A stretch of 10,440 bases of DNA from Candidatus Uhrbacteria bacterium RIFOXYB12_FULL_58_10 (GTDB lineage: Bacteria > Patescibacteriota > Patescibacteriia > UBA9934 > GWF2-40-263), in contig CALRGL010000036.1 in the NCBI GenBank assembly GCA_943357275.1, forward strand, positions 1-10,440, read 5' to 3'. Of this stretch, positions 1-5,410 are shown in pieces. The notes under the pieces are model-generated. The model did no database searches and had not been told where the DNA came from. It saw only the letters and a program-made list of their open reading frames with translations. The position numbers were made by a program, and so were the translations under genes. Numbering within the stretch: position 1 is the first letter of the stretch; every line of letters begins with the position of its first letter.

Positions 1-1
1 A

Positions 2-442
2 AAAGAAGACTGTTACAAATTTACAGAATTCACAGCGGATCATCTTCCTGAGGACAAGCCTCGTTATTTTATGGGTGGGGGAATGCCAGAAGATATCGTT
101 ACCTACGTTTCCATGGGCGTGGATATGTTTGATTGTGTGATTCCAACGCGCAACGCGCGTCATGGAACGCTTTTTGTTTGGAACCAAGATCCCGCAACCA
201 TTGATTGGCTTTCTTGGCCGACGAACTTTTATACACAGTTACGAGTGACCAACGAACAATTTGCGTTAGACGAACAACCGATTGATCCACATTGTAAGTG
301 CGAAACATGTCAACATTATTCGCGTGCTTATATTCGTCATTTGTTTGCAACGGATGAAATTCTTGGGCTTCGATTGGCTACGATTCATAACATTTCTTTC
401 TATTTAACGTTGATGGAGAACTTACGACGAAGTCTGCTATAA
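2..442 (+). CDS. tgt: Queuine/guanine tRNA-ribosyltransferase, C-terminal part
   Basis: This is the 3' end of a gene that begins outside the window; 146 residues are visible, read in frame from base 2. Tgt exchanges guanine at the wobble position of GUN-anticodon tRNAs for a queuosine precursor. The visible part contains the GVDMFDCVIPTRNARHG segment, which in the family holds the catalytic aspartate and the tRNA-binding loop. It also has the complete zinc site: Cys codons at 293, 299 and 308 in the pattern CxCxxC, and the partner His at 386 in TIHN. Known bacterial enzymes continue about 25 to 30 residues past the zinc His region with an extra helix. Here the protein stops soon after, at LMENLRRSLL, so the C-terminal tail is short. 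The stop codon lies inside the -10 box of the next gene. Family identity is very secure; the upstream portion cannot be judged. Confidence 0.95.
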   Translation, partial: KEDCYKFTEFTADHLPEDKPRYFMGGGMPEDIVTYVSMGVDMFDCVIPTRNARHGTLFVWNQDPATIDWLSWPTNFYTQLRVTNEQFALDEQPIDPHCKCETCQHYSRAYIRHLFATDEILGLRLATIHNISFYLTLMENLRRSLL

Positions 443-443
443 T
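435..443 (+). promoter_or_regulatory. Extended -10 promoter TGCTATAAT overlapping the tgt stop
   Basis: A perfect TATAAT lies at 438-443, preceded by TGC at 435-437, which makes an extended -10 element. The tgt stop codon (440-442) is inside it. No good -35 is seen at 16 to 18 bases; TTGATG at 410-415 is 22 bases away. Transcription would start near 450, leaving only about 3 bases before the ATG at 453, so the mRNA would be almost leaderless. The same nine bases occur before the permease gene at 9855-9863. Promoter activity is inferred from sequence only. Confidence 0.6.
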
Positions 444-452
444 AGACGTTGT

Positions 453-833
453 ATGGCATCTGTCTTTTCGGCTCGTGTAATTCGTTCCGCGCTCATTCAA
501 ATAGCGCGTGAATTTTTGTTTTTGCCATTTTGGTGGTACGGGGCAGGACTTTTGAAGATGTTGCAGTGGTATCGACAGTCCATCAAATCCGTTTCAGCGA
601 TGTTTGGTCTGAGTGTATGGGTGAAAAACTTATTTGTACCCATGTATGGTGATACGGCGTTTGTCGGTCGTTTGATTAGTTTTGGTGTGCGTTTTTTTAT
701 GATCATTGTCAGAGGATTTGGAGTGCTTCTTTGGGCTTGCTTGTTGTCACTTATTTGTCTTATTTATTTGCTCTCGCTTCCGCTTCTGGCTGTGTTTTTT
801 CTTATTCAAGTGTTTGGTTTACTCTTTGGATAA
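453..833 (+). CDS. Small integral membrane protein, unrecognised family
   Basis: A 126-residue protein that I cannot assign to a named family. It starts MASVF and has a short amphipathic or hydrophobic stretch at about residues 18-36 (contains LPFWWYG). A central, more polar part holds WVKNLFVPMYG (about 56-66). The strongly hydrophobic second half, about 70-126, could hold two or three membrane helices; an Arg at 87 lies between hydrophobic segments. There is no signal-peptide cleavage pattern and no catalytic motif. The start is chosen because it is the first ATG after the extended -10 box. Its stop is 3 bases before the start of the Clp-like ATPase, so the two are almost certainly translated from one mRNA. 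Since the ATPase is also membrane-anchored, this protein is a candidate partner or adaptor for it; that is inference from position alone. Coding status is supported by length, lack of overlap and tight spacing. Confidence 0.75.
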   Translation: MASVFSARVIRSALIQIAREFLFLPFWWYGAGLLKMLQWYRQSIKSVSAMFGLSVWVKNLFVPMYGDTAFVGRLISFGVRFFMIIVRGFGVLLWACLLSLICLIYLLSLPLLAVFFLIQVFGLLFG

Positions 834-836
834 CAT

Positions 837-3458
837 ATGGCACTTGGCGTTTTGCTTCAAAATAAGGTGTATCGATGGTCAGAGGACATGTCTGAAGAGG
901 CCATTGAAAAACGCATCGCAGACGATCAAGCGGCCAGAGTCGCGAGCGTTGCTTTGATTATTTTGTTTGGACTTGCGTTTTTTTTATCGATTGTTCTTCT
1001 GATCACAAATGCCTCAATTTTTAGAGTCTTTTCCGTTACGTTTTGGGTCCAGCCTTCTTTAGAGGGTGTCTTTTTGTTACTCACTGGACTTATTGGGGCT
1101 CTTTGGTTTTCTCATGCCTCACAAACCTCTCGTCACGTTGTTTCCATGCCAAAACTCTCGCTTCGAGAGATCATTCCACAAATTTTAGAACTCGAGCCAC
1201 AAAAAAAAGAAATCAACGTTGCTGATTTATTTGATGTTTCTGCTCATGAAGCCGTTGAAAATGCGTTTTCTCTTGCGAACAAATTCGGACATAAAACATT
1301 AGAACCTTTGCATTTGTTCCTTGGATCGATGGACGATTCTAATGCAGGTGCTGTTCTTTCACGTCTTGGTCTGTCTTTTGACTCCATGAAAGAACCTCTT
1401 GCTCGCAGACTTGAACAACGACAGCTCGGAAAACCAATGGAATTTTCTGTATCGTCCATTGAAGCGATTCTCACAGCTTTTCTCAATTCTTTTGAACAAC
1501 AACGTGTTTCCGTTACGGCTCTTGAGATTTTTTACGAAGCGTTTAAGCGTGACCTGTTTATTCAAGAGTTGATTTTAGATCTCGGTATTCAACCAGAACA
1601 ATTCAGTAACATGATCGAGTGGGTTCGTATTCATGAGAGAATGCGAGAGCGTTACGAACAGTTTTCAAAAGCTGCGATGTTCAAGCCAACCGGAGCGATG
1701 AATCGCGCAATGACCTCGGTTGCCACGCCTGTTTTGGATTCTTTTTCTGAAGATCTTACTACGGCCGCTGTACAAGGTCGGTTACCACTGCTTGTTGGTC
1801 GCGATCAAGAGCTCGAAGAAATTTTCCGTATTATTGAAGGAGGACGTGAGAGTGTTGTTTTGGTTGGTCCAGAAGGGGTTGGACGAACTTCTTTGTTAGA
1901 AGGGATCGCGCAGCTCATGGTAGAAGAACGTGTTCCAGCGATGTTGCAAGATAAACGGTTGATGCGTTTGTCTGTTCCTCATCTTATTTCCGGAGCAACG
2001 CCTTCTGAAGCGCAAGAACGTCTTCTGACTGCGTTGAATGAAGTTGCTCGATCTGGAAATATCGTTCTTGCTGTCACAGACATTGAACAGATGACCGGTT
2101 TCTCTGTGGGAGATGGGGAGTCAATTGATCTTGCCGGAGTGCTTGTTGATTTTCTTTCACGCAGTGGATTGTTTGCGATTGCTACGACGAGTCCGCGTGC
2201 GTACACCTCGGTTATTGAGAATTCTATTTTGAGTCGCGTGTTCCAAAAAGTAGATATCCGCGAACCTTCTGAGCAAGAAGCGATTCATATTCTCGAATCA
2301 AAGATTGGTGCCATCGAATTTCAACATTCCGTAGTGTTTACCTATCTTGCCCTTGAGAAATGTGTTCAGTTGACGGATCGATTCATGCACGAACAATTTC
2401 TTCCAAAGAAAGCTGTTGAGATCGCGCGTGAGACAGCGCTCTTTGTTGCAAAAACAAAAGGCAAGGACAGTTTTGTCACAGACCAAGATATTGCACGGAT
2501 TGTTTCAGAGAAAACCAATGTCCCACTGACAAACATTCAAGAAGAAGAAAAAGATAAACTCGTACACTTGGAAGAACGAATGCATGAGCGCATGGTTGGA
2601 CAAGAAGAAGCGGTGACTGCTGTTGCAGGAGCTCTTCGTCGAGCGCGTACAGATTTGCGTGCAGAGAATAGACCAATCGCGGCATTTTTATTCCTGGGAC
2701 CAACCGGTGTTGGAAAAACAGAATTAGCAAAGACGATTGCACAAACCTATTTTGGTAACGAGGAATCCATGGTGCGTCTTGATATGTCCGAGTATCAAGA
2801 TCCTTCCAGTATTCATCGACTCATTGGCGAACCAAATTCTCAAGACGGTGGTTTGCTAACCGAAGCTGTACGAAAGAATCCGTTTACGATTGTGCTTTTG
2901 GATGAGTTTGAAAAAGCAGACAAAAATATCCTGAACGTCTTTCTTCAAGTTTTTGATGATGGACGACTCACGGATGCTTCAGGTCGAACTGTGGACTTTA
3001 CGAACACGGTTTTGATTGCAACCTCAAACGCAGGGACGCAGTATATTCAGGATTCCGTTGTTCAGGGAGTAGACGTGGAAACAATGAAAACGCACTTGAT
3101 CGAACAAGAGCTTCGAGGTCAGTATCGTCCAGAGTTGTTAAATCGTTTCGATGGGATTATCGTGTTCAAACCGCTTACAAAAGACGAGATTCTCCAGATT
3201 GCACGTCTGATGATTGCTCAAGTTTCTAAACGGTTGGAAACAAAAGGCATTAGTTTTCGTGCGTCTGATGAGATGGTGGCTCTACTTGCCGACAAGGGAT
3301 ATGATCCAACCTTTGGTGCGCGCCCACTGCGTCGTGTGATTCAAGAAGAAGTGGACAACGCAATTGCAAATGTGTTATTGGAAGGAACAGTTCGTCGACG
3401 TGATACGATTGTGCTTGAAATCGGAGGGATTCGTATTGAAAAGGCTGAAACACTATGA
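837..3458 (+). CDS. Membrane-anchored ClpC-like double AAA+ ATPase, atypical
   Basis: An 873-residue protein. Two membrane helices lie at about residues 35-57 and 74-92, which would leave the rest in the cytoplasm. Residues about 130-270 resemble a diverged Clp_N domain with two related helical repeats (from DVSAHEAVENAF and from VSSIEAILTAF). The first AAA+ module has Walker A GPEGVGRTS (344-352), with Arg350 in place of the usual Lys, and a Walker B-like TDIEQ in which the Asp (415) is followed by Ile rather than Glu. The second module looks catalytically intact: Walker A GPTGVGKT (Lys627), Walker B LLDEFEKA (Asp689, Glu690), sensor 1 TSNAG (729-733), Arg finger in LLNRFD (Arg770) and sensor 2 GARPLRR (from 827). 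The middle domain is absent. The pore-loop aromatic residues and a VGF/IGF-type ClpP loop are not seen. Automatic annotation would call it ClpC or ClpB, but partner and substrate are unknown. It lies 3 bases after the small membrane protein and overlaps the next gene by 4 bases (ATGA). Confidence 0.9.
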   Translation: MALGVLLQNKVYRWSEDMSEEAIEKRIADDQAARVASVALIILFGLAFFLSIVLLITNASIFRVFSVTFWVQPSLEGVFLLLTGLIGALWFSHASQTSRHVVSMPKLSLREIIPQILELEPQKKEINVADLFDVSAHEAVENAFSLANKFGHKTLEPLHLFLGSMDDSNAGAVLSRLGLSFDSMKEPLARRLEQRQLGKPMEFSVSSIEAILTAFLNSFEQQRVSVTALEIFYEAFKRDLFIQELILDLGIQPEQFSNMIEWVRIHERMRERYEQFSKAAMFKPTGAMNRAMTSVATPVLDSFSEDLTTAAVQGRLPLLVGRDQELEEIFRIIEGGRESVVLVGPEGVGRTSLLEGIAQLMVEERVPAMLQDKRLMRLSVPHLISGATPSEAQERLLTALNEVARSGNIVLAVTDIEQMTGFSVGDGESIDLAGVLVDFLSRSGLFAIATTSPRAYTSVIENSILSRVFQKVDIREPSEQEAIHILESKIGAIEFQHSVVFTYLALEKCVQLTDRFMHEQFLPKKAVEIARETALFVAKTKGKDSFVTDQDIARIVSEKTNVPLTNIQEEEKDKLVHLEERMHERMVGQEEAVTAVAGALRRARTDLRAENRPIAAFLFLGPTGVGKTELAKTIAQTYFGNEESMVRLDMSEYQDPSSIHRLIGEPNSQDGGLLTEAVRKNPFTIVLLDEFEKADKNILNVFLQVFDDGRLTDASGRTVDFTNTVLIATSNAGTQYIQDSVVQGVDVETMKTHLIEQELRGQYRPELLNRFDGIIVFKPLTKDEILQIARLMIAQVSKRLETKGISFRASDEMVALLADKGYDPTFGARPLRRVIQEEVDNAIANVLLEGTVRRRDTIVLEIGGIRIEKAETL

Positions 3459-4498
3459 TCATGAAATTGTTGATTGCCGGTTTGCTCGCTTTCCTTGTTT
3501 CGTTTGTTGCAACTGTGTTTGTGAAACACTTTGCCATCAGACATAAACTGATTGACGAGCCAGGCATCTTGAAACGAAAAATTCACAAAACCGCCGTCGC
3601 AAAGATGGGCGGTCTTGGTATTTTTATTGCTTTTTTTAGTGTGCTTGGACTGTTCTTGGTGTTCACACCAGATCTAACCGCTGGGAGAATCACATTCATG
3701 CATTATCTTGGACTCTTTATCGGAGGAGCTATTTTAATGATCGGTGGTTATTTAGATGATCGTTACGATTTACCACCAAACGCTTCGATTGTTGCTCCGG
3801 TGTTGGCGGCGGGTTCGCTCATTGCGTTTGGAATCAACGTAGAGAAGTTAACGAATCCGTTTGGAGGAATTCTCTATCTTTCTGCGTTGCAATCCGCTGT
3901 CTTGGTTTTTGTGTGGCTCATGGTTGTGATGTATACAACGAAATTTCTCGATGGACTTGATGGGCTCGCAACATCTGTTTCCTCGATTGGCATATTCATG
4001 ATCATGCTTCTTTCTTTGACTATCGCTTATTATCAACCTGACGTGGCTATCTTGAGCGCTATCGCTTGTGCGGCTTGTATTGGATTTCTGTTTTGGAATT
4101 TTCACCCAGCCTCTATTTTTTTGGGGGAAGGCGGAAGTACGTTTATTGGATTTTTACTTGGGACACTTGCCGTGATTTCTGGTGGAAAATTAGCAACAGC
4201 CTTGTTGGTTCTTGGAATCCCAATGTTTGACGTGGTCTGGATCGTTGTGAGACGGTTTAAGATGGGTGGGTTCAAACAAATCTTTAAAGCGGATAAGAAA
4301 CATCTGCATCATCGATTACTAGATCTTGGACTTTCACAAAAACAGATCATGTACTTATACGTACTGATTGCAAGCGCGTTTGGAGCGACAACGATCTTTC
4401 TTCAGAGTCGAGAAAAACTTGTTGCCTTACTTCTGCTCTGTGGCATGATGGTTTTGTCTGCTGTCCTTCTTGTTACTAAAGAACATTCTTGTGAGTGA
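3455..4498 (+). CDS. Polyprenyl-phosphate sugar-1-phosphate transferase (MraY/WecA/TagO superfamily)
   Basis: A 347-residue polytopic membrane enzyme with about ten hydrophobic segments. The family transfers a sugar-1-phosphate from a nucleotide sugar to undecaprenyl phosphate at the inner face of the membrane, the first step in building a lipid-linked glycan. Visible motifs are RKIHKTAVAKMGG (substrate loop), the Mg-associated Asp pair in LDDRYD (101, 102), KFLDGLDGLA (163-172), FLGEGGS (around Glu225), PMFDVVW and HLHHRL (283-288). The HLHHRL form fits WecA/TagO-type enzymes more than MraY, so the product is probably a glycan other than the main peptidoglycan precursor, though this is not proven. 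Two positions are unusual: the motif usually written NLxDGxDG has Lys163 where Asn is typical, and FLGDxGS has Glu225 where Asp is typical. The start ATG overlaps the Clp-like gene stop by 4 bases; an in-frame ATG also exists at 3461. A weak AAGG lies about 10 bases upstream. Confidence 0.9.
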   Translation: MIMKLLIAGLLAFLVSFVATVFVKHFAIRHKLIDEPGILKRKIHKTAVAKMGGLGIFIAFFSVLGLFLVFTPDLTAGRITFMHYLGLFIGGAILMIGGYLDDRYDLPPNASIVAPVLAAGSLIAFGINVEKLTNPFGGILYLSALQSAVLVFVWLMVVMYTTKFLDGLDGLATSVSSIGIFMIMLLSLTIAYYQPDVAILSAIACAACIGFLFWNFHPASIFLGEGGSTFIGFLLGTLAVISGGKLATALLVLGIPMFDVVWIVVRRFKMGGFKQIFKADKKHLHHRLLDLGLSQKQIMYLYVLIASAFGATTIFLQSREKLVALLLLCGMMVLSAVLLVTKEHSCE

Positions 4499-4955
4499 TC
4501 AACGTATTCGTATCGGTTCGGTTGTCCTGATTTTATTGATTTCAATTTGGGCACTCATCCGAACATCAGAACCTATGGAAGCCAAAACAGCTCGTATCCA
4601 GTTTCCAAACGGAGTGGTTGTGACTGCAGGAGTTGCACAAACTCAAGCTGAACGATCGTTAGGGCTTTCTGGACATGCTCCTCTTTTGGAAAATGAGGGA
4701 TTGTTGTTTTTGTTTGAAAAAGACCTGATTCCATCGTTTTGGATGAAAGACATGCTGTTTCCTATTGATATCATCTGGATTGCGGGAGATCGCGTGGAAG
4801 GTTTTGCACAGCAGGCCCAGCCAGAAACACCCCCAACCACCTATTATAAGTCAAAAAGCCCAGTAAATCGTGTTTTAGAGGTTTCGGCTGGATTTGTGGC
4901 AGATAACCAAGTGAAGGTAGGGGATCAGCTTGACATTGAGCTTCCTTCCAAGTAA
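4491..4955 (+). CDS. Membrane-anchored DUF192 family protein
   Basis: A protein of 154 residues if read from GTG at 4491. It has one N-terminal membrane helix (about residues 9-23, VVLILLISIWALI), with basic residues before it and a short linker after it, so the remainder probably lies outside the membrane. The body matches the DUF192 pattern: ERSLGLSGHAPLLENEGLLF, then FWMKDMLFPIDIIWI, then SPVNRVLEVSAGFV and VKVGD near the end. The biochemical role of this family is not established. I chose the GTG because it gives an 8-base overlap with the preceding gene, suiting translational coupling, and places the membrane helix close to the N terminus. A TTG at 4470 in the same frame would add seven residues and is less likely. 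No Shine-Dalgarno is visible. The last codons contain the promoter proposed for rplU. Confidence 0.85.
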   Translation: MSDQRIRIGSVVLILLISIWALIRTSEPMEAKTARIQFPNGVVVTAGVAQTQAERSLGLSGHAPLLENEGLLFLFEKDLIPSFWMKDMLFPIDIIWIAGDRVEGFAQQAQPETPPTTYYKSKSPVNRVLEVSAGFVADNQVKVGDQLDIELPSK

Positions 4956-4958
4956 TAT
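4930..4958 (+). promoter_or_regulatory. rplU promoter inside the DUF192 3' end
   Basis: A perfect -35 TTGACA (4930-4935) is followed, after exactly 17 bases, by TAATAT (4953-4958), which matches the -10 consensus at four of six positions. The predicted transcription start is near 4965. This leaves a leader of about 70 bases before the rplU ATG at 5035. The leader contains AGGAG at 5013-5017, which is 17 bases from the ATG and so too far for an ordinary ribosome binding site unless the leader folds. The promoter would let the ribosomal protein gene be expressed independently of the upstream membrane genes. Confidence 0.6.
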
Positions 4959-5034
4959 TCCGGCGTTATCTGAATTAATTTTTCGCAGACAAACTTACGC
5001 TTTTACGCGTGTAGGAGTCGCGATACTGCAACAT

Positions 5035-5355
5035 ATGGCAAACATTGCTGTCATCCAAACAGGAGGAAAACAATACATTGTCCAAGAAGGACAGGAATTG
5101 AAAATCGAAAAGTTGGAACTAGAAGTAGGTTCTAGCTTTGAATTTGACGCACTTCTCGTTTCAGACGTAGAAGCAACATCAACAACCGTAGGAGCTCCTG
5201 CGGTAAGCGGTGCGAAAGTAATGGTTACTGTTTTGGACAATGGACGAGCTGACAAAGTTCACGTCATCAAGTACAAATCCAAATCACGTTACCGACGAAA
5301 CGTCGGTCATCGACAACCATTTACCAAAGTAAAGATTGAAAAAATCACCGCATAA
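5035..5355 (+). CDS. rplU: 50S ribosomal protein L21
   Basis: A 106-residue protein, the normal size for bL21, a component of the large ribosomal subunit. Diagnostic segments are the N-terminal IAVIQTGGKQYIVQEGQ, the central GAPAVSGAKVMVTV and the basic C-terminal RNA-binding part KYKSKSRYRRNVGHRQPFTKVKI. The start is the ATG at 5035 because it gives the family-typical N terminus; the frame stays open upstream to 4930, but that would add an unlike extension. In most bacteria rpmA (L27) follows rplU, but here a terminator and an unrelated ABC transporter gene follow, so rpmA must be elsewhere or absent. The start context AACATATGGCA is the same as that of the Clp-like gene. Confidence 0.97.
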   Translation: MANIAVIQTGGKQYIVQEGQELKIEKLELEVGSSFEFDALLVSDVEATSTTVGAPAVSGAKVMVTVLDNGRADKVHVIKYKSKSRYRRNVGHRQPFTKVKIEKITA

Positions 5356-5369
5356 CGCGGTGTTTTTTT
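5346..5369 (+). terminator. Intrinsic terminator of rplU, with the stop codon in the loop
   Basis: CACCGC (5346-5351) pairs perfectly with GCGGTG (5357-5362) around a five-base loop ATAAC, followed directly by seven T residues (5363-5369). The rplU TAA (5353-5355) lies in the loop and the last sense codons form the left arm. Stem, loop and T tract all fit a Rho-independent terminator. Confidence 0.85.
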
Positions 5370-5386
5370 ATTCAACTTTTTTCAGG

Positions 5387-5408
5387 TATACTGGAGGCAA
5401 TTAGGAGG
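5387..5408 (+). promoter_or_regulatory. Probable -10 and strong ribosome binding site of the ABC transporter gene
   Basis: TATACT (5387-5392) is a good -10 box (five of six consensus bases) but has no convincing -35; the region upstream is the T tract of the rplU terminator. AGGAGG at 5403-5408 is a full Shine-Dalgarno only 2 bases before the ATG at 5411, which is unusually close. A second GGAGG lies at 5393-5397, 13 bases from the ATG. This is the only clear Shine-Dalgarno near a start in the window. The next in-frame ATG is at 5447 and would trim the N terminus, so 5411 remains the best start. Confidence 0.5.
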
Positions 5409-5410
5409 CT

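Noticed and set aside
837..3458. Calling this gene clpB or clpC outright
   Set aside because: The missing middle domain, ClpP loop and pore-loop aromatics, plus the two membrane helices, make either name misleading.
4470..4490. TTG start for the DUF192 protein
   Set aside because: It adds only seven residues, uses a rarer start codon and makes a longer overlap; GTG at 4491 fits the coupled-gene pattern better.
4930..5034. N-terminal extension of L21 by about 35 residues
   Set aside because: It overlaps the DUF192 3' end and the proposed promoter, and family L21 proteins start right at the IAVIQTGGKQY segment.
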